From Catonia carolina (taxonomy: Eukaryota > Arthropoda > Insecta > Hemiptera > Achilidae), in NCBI GenBank assembly GCA_035578175.1, contig JAQMRL010000008.1:93298541-93362540 (forward strand): 64,000 nt of DNA. Reading direction: 5' to 3'. Positions 10,824 through 22,902 of this stretch are shown one piece after another. The notes under the pieces are model-generated. The model was not told the origin of the DNA and ran no database searches. It worked only from the letters and a program-made list of their open reading frames with translations. Position numbers and translations under genes: made by a program. Positions within the stretch are counted from its first letter, which is position 1. The number at the start of each line of letters is the position of its first letter.

Positions 10824-11618
10824 CATACACACGCAGAGCAGAACGGTTGTCGATACAGTGCAGAAGAAGACTATATTAAAGATTTATCGTAACTTTAATT
10901 TCAGTTTAATTAGTGTTATGGTTGTTGGACTATGACAGCTTAGAAAATGTCAAGAATAGAAATTTTTTAAATGAGTTTGCTAAAAAGTTAGCAGAAAACC
11001 GATTATAGCACCATAAAAGAAATTAAAACGAATAAATGTCTTGAGGAAGATAAAAAACCATTAAAATATGGCAGGGTGGTATCTTCATTTGTTCGGAAGT
11101 TAAATAACCTTGCAAGTCAATTGGACAGCGTCAGAAGAGATAAGTATCTCAAAGTCTTAAAGTAATGATAGGTCAAGTAAAGTTAGGATTTCGAATAGAC
11201 CAAAAAGCCTAATTCGGTTTGTTCATGTTTAAAGGAACAACGTTTAGATCCTATAAAAAATTACGAATTTTTTTAACAGGTAGATAAACAATTTGACGGG
11301 AACAAAAAACATGAACTTGCCTTCAATAGACATCTGATTAGAATGAATAAAAACATACTAAAAGGGAAAACCGACGAACAAAGAAAACACAACAAACAGA
11401 ACTTTCATTTGGTTGAAACAGGCCAAAGAAGACCTACATGTAAAAAAGATGAGATTTTGTTAATATGGATACCGTAACCATTTTACGACAAATGTGTACA
11501 TAATTAAGGTAACAGGAAACAATAAAATGAACAAGTTTCATTTCAAACAATTTCTTCTACAGAACCTTGTTTCGCGTCAATTAGTCATATCCCGTACTGT
11601 TAACTCAGAGACGTTGAT
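10824..11618. other. No gene seen
   Basis: Mixed AT-rich sequence. Short frames are present, but nothing recognisable and no family match. Confidence 0.5.
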
Positions 11619-11739
11619 TTTTATTTTGCGTCATTCACTCCTGATTAAAATTAGGTTGCTTTTCATTTTACATTGTTTACTAAAAAAAATTTATTATTTA
11701 ATTATCAAGAGAAAGTCGTATGAGTGTTTAACACCCAAT
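11619..11739 (-). repeat. Family E fragment, 5' end only (E3)
   Basis: It matches the reverse complement of the first ~190 bp of E with gaps, including the TTTTGCGTCATTCACTC block and a decayed GAAAGTCGTATGAGTGTTTAACACC end. Confidence 0.7.
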
Positions 11740-12329
11740 TTTTTATGTTAAAATTACATAATTATGTTTGTTTAGATGTTCTCTTATATCTTTAAAAAGA
11801 GCAATCCACTTTTGTTAAAAAAAACCCACACGGTATCTAGTTTAGATTTAAAATAAATTAAAAGATATCTTTAAAATGATTTTTCGATATTTATATTTAT
11901 AAACAAGACTAGCAACAAAAAAATTATTTTATTCCACGTTGCACATTAAATTAATAGGCCTACCGTAAAATCTTAAAATAAATTCACTTCATTTCTATCG
12001 AGTGAATAAATTTTTTAAAACATTCAATTATATTAAGTGAAGATGTAGGAACGAATCGGTAAAAATTTAACATAAAACAAGTTATTTCTAAAAACTGAAA
12101 AGATTTTCCAGGAACAGGTTTGCTCTTTAAAATAAAATGTGAAGTGAATCAAAAACCAACTTAGTTAACATTTAGATAAATAAGAAAACAGGTAATCTTA
12201 ACCAGAATCAGACATAGTGTTGTTGCTTTTTATTCGTTCAACCTACAAATTTTATTTTATTTCGTTTAACCTAGCCGTGAGTAGAAAAAATTATCATTGT
12301 GGCATCAAATCAAATAAAAATCTTCCCCA
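11740..12329. other. No gene seen
   Basis: AT-rich, unrecognised. Confidence 0.5.
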
Positions 12330-12492
12330 ACCATGGCGCAATGGTTTAGTAGTGCGCTAGAGATTACGCTGAAAGTAAAATTCCGGGTTCAATTTAGTCA
12401 GGATATAAAAAGTTATCTCAAAAACCATCATTTTAGTAACCCACTGCAATCTCAAAAAAAATCAGTCATTTGATACAACTTTAAAGAAATAA
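12330..12492 (+). mobile_element. tRNA-derived SINE family D, diverged (D3)
   Basis: A perfect A box, TGGCGCAATGG (12334-12344), is followed by a weakened B box, GGGTTCAATTT. The tail ends TTTGATACAACTTTAAAGAAATAAA, like other D members. A functional tRNA is unlikely because the acceptor and T arms do not pair convincingly. Confidence 0.65.
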
Positions 12493-12521
12493 AACCCATC
12501 AATCTGAGAAACCTAACAATC

Positions 12522-12823
12522 TTATGTTCTAAGAAGAAGTTGGAAGCAGCTGAAATGGGTTTTTTGACATCGGTGAAAGGAGCAACACTTAAGGATCGCG
12601 TCAAGAGTGAGACAATCCGGCATGATTTGGGTAGACCGGAATCTATGAGGCAGAGGATTGAACGATATAGGGAGAGGTGGTTACAACATGCACGCCGCAT
12701 GCTAGAGGACTTATATGCACTACTAGCCTTACAATAGCCTACCATCCGCAAGCAGTGCGGTCGTTGGGTAGACCACAAAGAAGATGGATAGAAGTTGAAA
12801 CAGGCAATGTGCCTAATCCGTAA
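12522..12823 (+). pseudogene. LINE reverse-transcriptase C-terminal fragment
   Basis: The plus strand reads AAEMGFLTSVKGATLKDRVK, then a run ending RIERYRERWLQHARRM. After a stop and one frame change it continues SLGRPQRRWIEVE to a TAA at 12821-12823. This matches the C-terminal region of insect non-LTR retrotransposon endonuclease/RT proteins, with the typical AEMRFLRSV, D+R, RWxxHxxRM and GRPxxRW landmarks. The polymerase and endonuclease domains are absent, so this is a dead 5'-truncated remnant. It lies 30 bp after a family D SINE. Confidence 0.8.
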
Positions 12824-14173
12824 ATGAGGAGGAAGAAGAAGAAAACCTAACAAAATCCATATTAAGAAAGTGCTTTGGTAATTCTAACAGCACTACACTA
12901 AAAGAGAACTATAAATTAAATTAGGTTCAACGTCACAAATCTCAAATTCTTACCAAAAAATCATTTGGGATTTATGAACATGTTTCAAAACAGTCTAATA
13001 TCTTATATAATAAAAAATATATATATATATAATGTAAAATATAATTAATATAGTATACAATATAATTTTTATTTATAAATTTCTTTCATAAAAATAAATA
13101 AGGATGGTATGGTGTTCTCAGTTACTTAATCGATTTATGAGTCTACATTTCAGACTAATAACTAAAATTTTTAATTTTATTAACTTAGAATCATCAATTC
13201 CAAGTTAAAAAAAATTAAAAAACTTCAAGTCTTAAGTTTTTAATAATATTCTATAATCAATTTAGTCTAAGTAGTTTAATTTAAATTTATTAATACCCGT
13301 AATCCTAATAATTTTATGTAATTAATTTTTAATAAGTACTTTTGTTATAAATTTTAAAGGAGCTGTATGATTTATTAATAAGCATATACCGAAGGAACCC
13401 GGAATTAAAGTTTTAATACGATTTATTATCGTAGCAACAAACATAATTACTTTTTCAACTGTGATTCACACAAACACAGAATTAATTCTATGTGATTAAG
13501 CTTACATACACGATACATAAAAATCACAGTGAGCATTATTAAAACCATCACTTTTATTTTTAAATCTGAAAAGAAAATAAAAAGGTTTTTTCACAAAAGA
13601 TCAACTTCACACGTAAAAACCGTAACGTTAATTGATTCAGACGTTCTCTAAGTCTAATAGTACAAATTGAAAAACCCCCAACTAAATCCCCAATTTCATT
13701 AATTCAAGAATAATTCACTTAACCATCCACGTTTTGCCTACATATTAATTCCTTTCACCGCTGAAATTTAATTTACAAAAGTCTAACTGAGCGAATTAGA
13801 GGTTAGATACGTGCACGCACGTATATAAATACATCTATTGATCTATATAGGAACTCATAGAATATTTTTATATAATGAATTTACCGATTGGATAAAATAG
13901 TATGAGAATTGTTGTAATTTTGATTTTATTTCCGTTTATATTCAATGTAGAATTTCAGATTGAATTTTTAGTATATCTTAAATTCTGTGTGATCTTATTT
14001 TATAAATTTTTCTGTTAACAAACAGATATTGGATTCATCCGGTACGGATAAGAGTTCCATATATTGTCTAATGTTATTACAATATTCTTTTCCGAACGAA
14101 ATATAATTCAACCATGCCTGAAATGGTTTAAATAAGTTTTATTAAACCGCTTTACTGAACTCAAAAAAAGTAC
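12824..14173. other. No gene seen; very AT-rich
   Basis: Long AT-rich stretch with (TA)n near 13015-13032 and no credible frame. A short GTGCACGCACGT stretch at 13811 is the only local oddity. Confidence 0.55.
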
Positions 14174-14316
14174 ATCCGTAATCACAGTCTATTATTCAAA
14201 TCCGTAAAAAATTCGCTACTTTGAAAAGGATTTGAACCAGAACCTACGCCTCCGAAATTCATCTGTTAAACAGCTTACTTGCGGCGTCGACTTTACCATT
14301 AGAGCAACCTGGTGGA
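14174..14316 (-). repeat. SINE family B, 3'-truncated head (B2)
   Basis: Only the tRNA-like half is present, including the reverse complement of the B box (GGATTTGAACC) and the A box region. It is directly joined to the tail of a family C copy. Confidence 0.75.
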
Positions 14317-14326
14317 TAATTTTTTT

Positions 14327-14748
14327 TATTTATTTTTTTCGTTTAACGTCCGACTGTTCTGCAATTACAAGAAGACCAAGGAAGCGATCAAATAGCTTTA
14401 GCTAAGCACGTATTTAACAGTAGCGGAATATTCCTTGAAGACCAAGGAATCTGAATTTGAAAAGACATGAAAGTCATTAAGTAAAGTAACAAAAATAGAA
14501 TGATATAATTGTTTGTAGCGCAACGCAAAGTATTTAGAAAATGATTGAATTAAAGTAAATTGTTAAAGTATTTTGAGTTGTATTTATTACATAATTATTA
14601 TAATGCTAATGCAGACGGTAAAGGATGAAATTATTTTTTTGTAACGTATGAAAATATGCCGTGCCTGAATGGTATTCGAATCCAAGACCGCAAGATGAGA
14701 GGCGTGCACGTCACCAGCTACACCAATGCGGCCGGTGGGTAAAAACAG
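14327..14748 (-). mobile_element. SINE family C copy (C5), split by a 230 bp insert
   Basis: The tail AACGTCCGACTGTTCTGC (14345-14362) and the rest of the SINE from GCTAATGCAGACGG (14605) to the head GCGGCCGG (about 14735) belong together. About 230 bp (14371-14600) lies between them. The insert is a deletion derivative of the element at 14757-15395. Confidence 0.7.
14371..14600 (+). repeat. Short form of repeat L, inserted in C5
   Basis: It matches the start (AAATAGCTTTAGCTAAGCAC) and the end (TGAATTTGAAAAG to AGTAAATTGTTAAA) of the repeat at 14757-15395. About 440 bp of the middle is absent. Confidence 0.75.
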
Positions 14749-14756
14749 AAGCAGAC

Positions 14757-15395
14757 GGGAAATAAAGCGATTAAATAGCTTTAGCTAAGCACATATTTAA
14801 CAGTAGCGGAATATTGATGGCCATAAACGGCAAGATAAACAAACAACTGTTGATGAAAAAGTTTATCTACAGTGTTTTACTACATGAATGTGAAACACAT
14901 ATAGAACGGAGGCCGGATAAAGCAAGAACTAGAAGCGAGGGCGATGTGACTATTAAGATACGATGCATAAGAGAATTCCCAGAAAACTTTAACAAAGAAC
15001 GGATAAATAAATTCGGCGTACATGTAACTTCTTCTTACGATCAAGGATTAGCCTCCCGCCTGCCCACAACAGCGAACAACTCAATTAAATTATTCCCATC
15101 CCTTGCGTGGCTTCCCAACTTTTCCACCCCCGCCTGTATTTTAAAACGTTGAGGAGGTCCTTATCTGAGGTATTCCCTCTACGTGCTACCTCTTTTGACA
15201 ACATACAACTTCATTATGAATATTTTCGATGGTAAAATGCTGAGTAAAAGAGAAAAGGGAAGACCAAGGAATCTGAATTTGAAAAGTCATGAAAGTCATT
15301 AAGTAAAGTAACAAAAATAAAATGATATAATTATTTGTAGCGCAACGCAAAGTATTTAGAAAATGATTGAATTAAAGTAAATTGTTAAATTCTAC
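14757..15395 (+). mobile_element. Repeat L, long form with LINE-like reading frame
   Basis: Within it, a frame from 14814 to 15152 begins MMAINGKINKQLLMKKFIYS and continues VLLHECET. This resembles the end of a non-LTR RT, where KxFxWSVALYGCET is common. The outer parts are shared with the short form at 14371-14600. The rest of the frame is not recognisable, so the LINE origin is a moderate inference. Confidence 0.5.
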
Positions 15396-15437
15396 ATTAA
15401 AAAGTTAAGTCATATTTAGAACTACACATTGGTAAAT

Positions 15438-15834
15438 TTGTCCATAACTGGAAGGGGGAGTGTTAAATTATTTGCACTTGATCTGCTAGTTCCAAAGCTA
15501 CAAAAAATAGTTCTGTTTCTTATCACATGGTCAGTCAATTATATGACTGAAGCATTTAAGGACGGAAGAGGTATAGATGTAAAAGACACTAGTCAAGAGC
15601 TATCTCCTCTGAGAGTGATGAATTTCATTATACAAACAGACCCTCTGGTGAATGAAGTGAAGGTGTAAATTGCAGGGTGGAAAGTGGATGCTTTTCGGAG
15701 AACCTGGGATTCTGATGAGCATACTTTTTCACTTAGTGAGGAAGGCAATTGCAAATCACCTCACCACCTCACTCCTAGTTTTACTTAGTAAACCATCTAG
15801 AGGTTTAACCAGGTGTTCGTCTGATGACCTAACC
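15438..15834 (+). mobile_element. SINE-like family A, old copy (A4)
   Basis: The copy is recognisable end to end but has many changes. Frameshifts move the family reading frame into others, so the usual peptide is broken after KVKV. No clear target duplication. Confidence 0.75.
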
Positions 15835-17867
15835 AATATTGGTAAATATGTAAAATTTTTACACTGTATTTTGGCTATAAAAAGTTACTAATCCGTAAAG
15901 TACAAAAACCAAATTTTTCAAAACAAATAAACCTAATAAAAAAAACTAGTTTAGTTTTTTTTGGTGTTTTGTTTTTTTAAAACAAAATTTGATACGAAAA
16001 ATAGGGTTTGTTAAATATTTTCGCCCCCCCCCCCCGCCCAAGCTTCTTGGCAGAAAATATTCATTTTAATATGAATTAATATTTTGTAGTTTAACTTTGT
16101 ATTAAATATGCCCAAAAAAAGTTCAAAATACTCGAATCTATGAGAGACACAAAAAACTATATCAGTTCAAATACTTGAATAACTTTTTGTATCAGAATAT
16201 TCCTACGAAAGGAAAATTATTTTAAAACATTTTACAATAAAAGTCCTAACAGAAGAAATATGTTAAAAAACTCAAGTAGGGTTACAATATTAAAGTTAGA
16301 GGCTACAAAAAGTTTTCTTTTATGATTCGGAAGGCACTGTAAATCTCGTTATCTTGGTCCTAAATTTCCATAGCCCGTTTACCCTCTGGCTAAACATCGA
16401 CGAATATTACAAAAAGATATTTTACATTTTTTTATTGCTTTATAAATTCACTTTTCTACAATAAAAAAGATTGAATAGAAAAAGATAAAACCATTATTTG
16501 ATAATATTTAATACGGCGAAACAATGAATACAGAATATTTGAAACTATTTCAAGAAGAAAAACAATGCGGTTATATTTTTTTTATTCAATTGGCAACATA
16601 TTTTAAAAGAGATTTATACATAATTATGTTATAAAATTTTTAATATTGTAAAGTTTATTCCAGGTTCTTTCGGAATCTGGTAATTAATAAATAATAACAA
16701 AACTTACTATTTTTCCTAATACAAGGCCAACTTTTGACCATGTGAGGTTACTTTAAAAGTTTCTGGCAGCTCTTTTTGTAGCCCACATTCTCAGCATTTT
16801 CTCACTGTAGGCTTTTCTCTTTTCTTCTCTCCACCCGGTGTTCTGTTTTTGCTCTTTATGAAAGCCCTAAAGTCCGTAATTAGCTATCTGACTTTGGTTC
16901 GGTTCAAAAAGTTTTCTCGGTGTATTTCTGTTTTCTTAATACCCTTCTGAATTCTTGAAACCATTTATTTTTTGACAACCGGTTGTCATCAATTCTACAC
17001 GGCTATCTGTAAATTTTATTCCTTTTTTAATCGTTTAACTTAACTTTTATATTAATAATAACAATTTATGAGCAAATTAATAAATTACATTAACTATTAC
17101 GGTTGTAACTACAAGTGCATTATAATTAATTTTTTCATTTATATTTATAAATTTCTTTATTTAATAAATGTCTTAGTAGGTTAATTAATATTTAAGTCAC
17201 TAACTTGTAGTTATAATTACTAACATACTAATAGATTACCAAGTAGTTGGAGAGGAATAATGAACAAACAAGCACAAAATTAATATACCCTTGAACATGG
17301 GAAACCATAGATGGGTGGATTAATTTTCCCACCACATATTAATACAAATAGTTTTCATTTCTTATGTTATAATAAGGAAATGATTTTATATTGTAATGAT
17401 ATTGTTTGTAAAGTAATGGGAAATAAATAAATAAAAAAATTAAGTAGGCCTACTTAATTTACTAAGAGACTAACTTGATTAAAAGTGTTTTTAAAACTAA
17501 TGCCTTCTAAACTTAACTAACTACAAAATATGGCTAATTACAATCAAACATTTACAGAAATAAATTCAAAATTACAATTTTAAAACTTGTACAACAATAA
17601 TTATTGATTTTTCCGACACAAACGGAATGTTTTTAATAGCAACACATAAAAACAGTTCCTACTATTCTACACTGGGTTCTCATATTAATAACTGTTTTAC
17701 AACTAAAAACGGTTCGACTGAAACTCACGTAACAATGTTCGTCGCATTACTAACTCCTGACAAAAACTGCTGTATTTCTAACTTCTGAGTTATATCCAAA
17801 ACAATTATAATTTTAAGTGGTAAAAAATGTCAAACGTCTTATTACACAATGGTCAATTTTTTTTATA
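15835..17867. other. No gene seen; long unique stretch
   Basis: About 2 kb of AT-rich DNA with a C run at 16025-16037. A less AT-rich part at about 16700-16990 has pyrimidine-rich sequence that on the minus strand gives a short charged frame (EKMLRMWATKRAARNF). It has no splice signals or homology I recognise. Confidence 0.5.
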
Positions 17868-18545
17868 TTTCCTCTTGCCCGGGTATGAATTGTAAAGAAA
17901 GTAAGATTTCATATTGATTTTAGAAATTGAGTTTTCACCGGTTATCCTCGTATACACGTTTTCAGCTCTCTTGAACCCAAAAGAAATTTTTTACCGAGTG
18001 AATTATGTGCATGCGTGCGACGCGCGCGTGTGACCCGACATCAAATTTTCATCAAAATTGGTAAACCGATATTAGATTTCCGTAAGATTTTTAACGTTAT
18101 TGTAACTATATCAAAATTGTTTCTAAGATTTAGTATTAAATAACCTCATTTACAAAATTGTTGTGGCCGGCCGCATTGGCGCAGTTGGTAACGTGCTCGC
18201 CTCTCATCATGCGGTCCTGGGTTCGAATCCCACTCAGGCATGGCATATTTTCATACGTTACAAAAAAATCATTTCATCCTCATTTACACACAGTCACACC
18301 CCAACGTCGTCGCTAATGACCTTGTAGTCGATGCGACGTTTAAAAAAAAAAAAAAATTGTTGTGCTCCACAAGATAAGCGGCATGTCTCCTGAAATTCGT
18401 GGGGTGAACCGCGCTCTCGGGGCAAAAAAAAAATCTAACAAAGGTGCATTTTCATTTAGCGTCAACCACTCATTAATAATATAAGTTTTTTTTTGTTTAT
18501 TATTTACATTGGCAAAAGAAAACCGTGCGAGTGTTCACATTAAAT
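17868..18545 (-). mobile_element. Family E element, diverged (E4), interrupted by SINE C1
   Basis: The copy begins with a decayed CCTCTTGCC end and carries the ACGTTTTCAG and TTCATCAAAATTGGT blocks. After SINE C1 it resumes at CTCCACAAGATAAGCGGCATG and ends near GTGCGAGTGTTCACA. The alternating-purine tract is a GCGCGCG run instead of AC. Confidence 0.75.
18166..18352 (+). mobile_element. tRNA-derived SINE family C, full length (C1)
   Basis: It starts GCCGGCCGCATTGGCGC, with A box TGGCGCAGTTGG and a perfect B box GGTTCGAATCC, and ends GATGCGACGTTT plus poly(A). A perfect 12 bp duplication, AAAATTGTTGTG, flanks it (18154-18165 and 18353-18364). It sits inside E4. Confidence 0.92.
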
Positions 18546-18876
18546 TTTTTTTACTTAATTTGTTTTTAGTCTAATCAACAATATAAACATTGCGACCACG
18601 GTAGGTTATAGAACGGTGGGGTTAGAGACGTGTATAAATTTCCTGACTCAAGCAGGAAATTGACCTTCCGCTTTGTCTTCTACCACGCCGACTAATTTAC
18701 CAAGTAGGCGGTCAAAGTCTCATCTTAGTTCACAGTCTTCATGAAATAATTTTTTTGCGTATGTTTTACAAAGAAAAATAATCACAAATTCCCAGTGGGT
18801 AATTTAAGTTTTGGTCAATATACTCCCGGAAAAAGTTCAATTAATAGAAACTGAAAATAACAAAAAGAAAGTAAAT
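18546..18876. other. No gene seen
   Basis: AT-rich with a short GC richer part at 18590-18720. Not matched to any family. Confidence 0.5.
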
Positions 18877-19402
18877 ACCGTATTTACTCGAATAAACCGC
18901 GCATCTTTTCGAAGGAAATCGATTCATCAATAAAATGGTGTGCGCGTTATATTTGAAAAAAAAAACATAAAACATAAAATTAACAGCCTTTTATCAGTAA
19001 TGTACAGGGTGCACGGTAATGTTGTGTATCACAACGAACGGCAATAAATTACCACATTACGTGATTTTCAAGCTTAAACTATACCAAATATTACTGTGTC
19101 TGGAATAGTTGTTACAGCTAATTAAAAAAGCTGAATGGACAGCCGTCTTGTTCTAAACTGAATATCAAGGGTGTGCGGAAATCTAAATAGAGCATTGCTG
19201 GCAAAAAGAGGCAAGCAGGTCCTTGACAGTTTTCGTGGACAGATGACAGATGTGCTAATGAAGACGATGGATGATGATGATAATGAAAATGAGTGATGAA
19301 AAAATGCCAGACCTGACCGGGAATCGAACCCTAGACCCCAGCGTAGAAGCCAGTTGCGCTAACCACTTCGAAAATAGGTTTTGCGGTATATTCGAGAAGG
19401 TA
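18877..19402 (+). mobile_element. pogo/Tigger-like remnant T1 containing a SINE D
   Basis: The left end ACCGTATTTACTCGAATAA and the right end, in reverse, ACCTTCTCGAATATACCGC form diverged TIRs of the type seen in Tigger-like elements. A coding scrap at 19177-19296 reads ALLAKRGKQVLDSFRGQMTD. This corresponds to the DDE transposase segment that usually reads LVxDSFRGHLT, the D being catalytic. Most of the transposase is gone. Confidence 0.7.
19255..19378 (-). mobile_element. tRNA-derived SINE family D in T1 (D4)
   Basis: On the minus strand AGTGGTTAGCGC is followed by the B box GGTTCGATTCCC and GTCAGGTCTGGCATTTTTTC, as in D5 and D7. The downstream boundary with T1 coding sequence is uncertain. 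Confidence 0.65.
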
Positions 19403-20513
19403 CATATTCATTGAAAAAAACGTTCTTTCAAAATTTCATTGTATAAAAATTCTATATAGTTAGAAATTCCCAAAAACTTATTATGAACAAGTGCACCGGA
19501 CGAGACAGTTGACCCCGTTTTTCAGAAATTAATTTAATAGGATATTATAAAAAAAATCAATAATATTATAAAATTGTTTTTCTTGCGAAAACTGTTTAGG
19601 ATTAATTTTAAAAATGTGTAGTTAAATATTTTTCAAATAATTTGTAGGTTGTCATAAATTTTAACAAAGCCATAGTACGTACTAACGTTTTGTACAGCAT
19701 TTCTATACACGTAAAAATATAAAATAAAAATAACGTCTCGAGGCTCTTGCAAAATTATGATAATATATTTGCAGTATCAGACGTATTAAAATGTAATGAC
19801 TTATAAACGTTGACAAATTCGTTTTATGAAATAATATAAATTTAATAATATATATAATGCATTACTACATCAATGTCAGTACCATTCTAGCTGCATTACC
19901 CGGAACAAAATATTTCAAAGATAATGTAAGGATAGAATAAGAAAAAATGCAGTAGAAAAAAGTCGTTCATCACTCACTCCGCGACTTTTTCTTCTTAAAG
20001 TTCATACCACGTAATCAATAAGCTTATAGTGCACTAAGATAGCATCACGAAACACATTATAGAAGGGAGAAAAATTTCAAATAAATAAGATTACCTGTAT
20101 TGTTTTGCAGAGAATGTATAATGGTGATGTCAAAATATAGGGTAATCATATTTCTGAAATATTCACGTCGATGAAAAAATTATAAATTTTGAAAAGAGAT
20201 GGCAAAAATGGTGAACGTGTAATATTTTTGAATTCCGAGACTGTGAACTAAAGTTTCACATACAAAAAAGGGATTTTTGAAAGATGATGTCATCTTTGTG
20301 GACGGGTGTCAGTTTATTTATGCCACAACAAAATTTGTAACTACGATTCGGTTGAAACTTGGGCTGAATGATCAATATTTTATATTCTGGATGATGTAGC
20401 CTCAAAACTAAAGATACTAAATTTAGAACTCCCATGAAAACATCAAAAATCTAATTTCCTCATAAGAACCTATATAGTAGGCCTATATTTCCTACATGTA
20501 GCTACTTCTTTTT
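19403..20513. other. No gene seen
   Basis: Unique AT-rich DNA. A 10 bp stem around AAAAAGTCG / CGACTTTTT lies at 19956-19990. No credible gene. Confidence 0.5.
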
Positions 20514-21198
20514 ATTTTCTCTTGCCTATATGAATACATAGGAAGGAAAGTATTGTTTTCATGACGATTTTTCGGAATCAAGTTTTCACCGGATCTACAC
20601 GTTTTCAGACCCCCTGAACCCAAAAAAACATGTTTTTAGCGATTGGTCTGTGTGTGTGTGTGTGTGTGTGAACAGAATATCTCAAGAACGAAACATCGCA
20701 CGAACTTGAAACTTAAGTTACATACCACTATCGGACCCGACAAAAACATTTTCATTAAAATCGGTCAACCGGAAGTAGTAGTTTATTCGTGTAATTTTTC
20801 ACTTTTTTGCGATTTTCTCAAGAACTGGTCTTACGATTTTTTTTAAAATCGCCTGGTTCACTCATTTTTTTATACTCTACAAGATAGGGTTGGCGCCATG
20901 TTTGCTGAAATTCTTGGTGAGGCTGTTTTCACGTAAAAAATATAAAAAAATTTAAAGGAAGTTAAAAGATCTACAACTTTTATTTTAAGCATTTTCTCTA
21001 CAGAGCCTAGTTTAGTGTGAAAGAGTGATTTTCCGTATTTTAAGCCAAACTGAGGTTGGTTTTCATTTTGCGTCTTTCACTCATGATTAAAATTAGATTA
21101 TGTTTATTGAGGTTAGTTTTTTGTTTATTTCTAATGTTAGGTTTATTGTTAATTATTAGTATTGGCAAGAGAAAGTTGTGTGAGTGTTTCACACCAGA
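20514..21198 (-). mobile_element. Family E element with internal deletion (E5)
   Basis: Both ends are present. The (TG)n tract is short (20649-20670) and one of the two body repeats has been lost, so the copy is ~685 bp. It shows that copies with one body unit occur. Confidence 0.85.
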
Positions 21199-21683
21199 TT
21201 TTAAAAAATTCCCACCACCCAAGAGACGAGTCGTCTTATGAAAGGGATACTGTTTTATTTAAATTTATGCATAACTCATATGATTCAGTAACTATAAACA
21301 ACCGTTCCACTACACTATGTCTTTATAGTAGATAGTTAGTTATTAACTTACATAATTGACCATAAGAGAACACACAATTAGGAGATGGTATTTCATGTCA
21401 TACAATCTGTTTGCGAATAGGGTTTTCACATTAATGACGTCGACTGACCACTCAATTCTCAATACCAATCCCTCCGCACTTCACTGAATTCAGTTAATAA
21501 CAGCAATACAAATATTTCCGTTTGATAATACAGTACAATCTGCAGATACAGTCTCTATAACAGTTGAGGTTAGTTTATTAAGTTTACATACTAGAAGGTA
21601 CTTCTGCATAAAGCAACTGAACATAGACTACTTCAATCTAGATCCAGAATAATTACATTTATATACAAGTAATTTACAAAACT
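21199..21683. other. No gene seen
   Basis: Unique sequence between two E elements, with no recognisable frame. Confidence 0.5.
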
Positions 21684-22420
21684 TGTTGTGAAATACTCAC
21701 ATGACTTTCTCTTGCCAATGAAAATAACTAACAAAATAACCTAACATTAGTAATGTTGTTTAGGTCATCAGCCGAAAGGCTGGTTTGAACCTGTAGAGGT
21801 TTTACTAAGTAAAACGAGAAGTGAGGTGGTTTACCATTGCCTTCCTCACTGAGTGGCAAAGTACGCTTATCAGCATGCCGGGCCCTCTGAAAAGCACGTA
21901 TTTTCCACTATGCAAATGACACCTTCACTTCATTCACCACAGGGTCTGGCTGTATAATGAAATTCATTACTTTCAAAGGAGATAGCTCTGATTAGTATCT
22001 TTCACACCTCTACCTCTACTGTTCTTAAATGATTCAGTCATTTAATTGGCTGACCATGTGACAAGAAACAGAACTATTTATTTTAGCCCTCAACGAACAG
22101 ATTGAGTGTAAAAAATTGGACACTCTATCTGTCTGTTATGGGCAGAACATTAGTAATAAAACATTAGAAATAAACAAAAAACTAACCTCAAAAAATATAA
22201 CCTTATTTTATTTTAATCATGAGTGAAAGACGCAAAATGAAAATCGACCTCAGTTTGGCCTACAAATACGGAAAATCACTGTTTCACGCTAAATTAGGCT
22301 CTGTAGAGAAAAATGTTTTAATTAAAAGTTGTAGATCTTTAATTTTCCTATAAATTTGATTATATACACTTTTGTCGTAAAATGCATACTAAGGCCGAAA
22401 TCTTAAAAAAAAAATCGATT
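21684..22420 (+). mobile_element. Family E element, 3' truncated (E6), interrupted by A5
   Basis: The 5' end (GTGAAATACTCAC, CTTTCTCTTGCC) is followed by A5, then E resumes at AACATTAGTAATAAAACATTAG. The copy stops at about 22420, after the first body repeat. The empty-site sequence is known from other E copies. Confidence 0.85.
21755..22145 (-). mobile_element. SINE-like family A, full length, nested in E6 (A5)
   Basis: A 391 bp copy flanked by a perfect 12 bp duplication, AACATTAGTAAT (21743-21754 and 22146-22157). The empty site in other E copies has one copy of this sequence. This is the cleanest definition of the family A boundaries. Confidence 0.93.
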
Positions 22421-22665
22421 TATTTTAAGATCCTCGGAGATACCTAAATACTTTACATTCTGACAGTAAAGTGTAACAGATAAATATTCACGACGATTTT
22501 AATGTATTAGAAAACCAAATTAAGTTACTTATTTTGTACGTTTGAACGAATTCACAAAGTGAGCCACAATTTCTGCATTTAATAATTAACTGCCCAGTAA
22601 GTTTCAGTTGCAGATATCGTGTAAACTAACTAAACAACAAACAATCTTCAGAATAAGAGTCAATG

Positions 22666-22859
22666 CCGGCCGCATTGGCGCAGTTGGTAACGTGCTCCCC
22701 TCTCATTATGCGGTCCTGGGTTTGAATCCCACTCAGGCACGGCATATTTTCATACGTTACAAAAAAAAAATCATTTCATCCTCATTACACACAGTTACAC
22801 CCCAACGTCGTCGCTAATGACCTTGATGTTGATGCGACGTTAAATAAATAAATAAAAAA
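22666..22859 (+). mobile_element. tRNA-derived SINE family C, full length (C2)
   Basis: A box TGGCGCAGTTGG, B box GGTTTGAATCC, tail GATGCGACGTTAAATAAATA. Flanked by the 11 bp duplication AAGAGTCAATG (22655-22665 and 22860-22870). Confidence 0.92.
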
Positions 22860-22902
22860 AAGAGTCAATGTTTTACTTTGATGTGAGGTAAATATTAATA
22901 CC

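Noticed and set aside
10579..10935. 118-codon plus-strand frame
   Set aside because: It lies across an inverted unit of the foldback-like element, and related peptides occur on the opposite strand in the other units.
16700..16990. Minus-strand charged frame as an exon
   Set aside because: The open part is under 40 codons, stops interrupt both sides, and no clear splice sites or domain are seen.
18166..18240. Functional tRNA gene suggested by perfect A and B boxes (also the heads of family B and D copies)
   Set aside because: The sequence continues into a SINE body with a tail and TSDs and occurs in many copies, so it is a tRNA-derived SINE.
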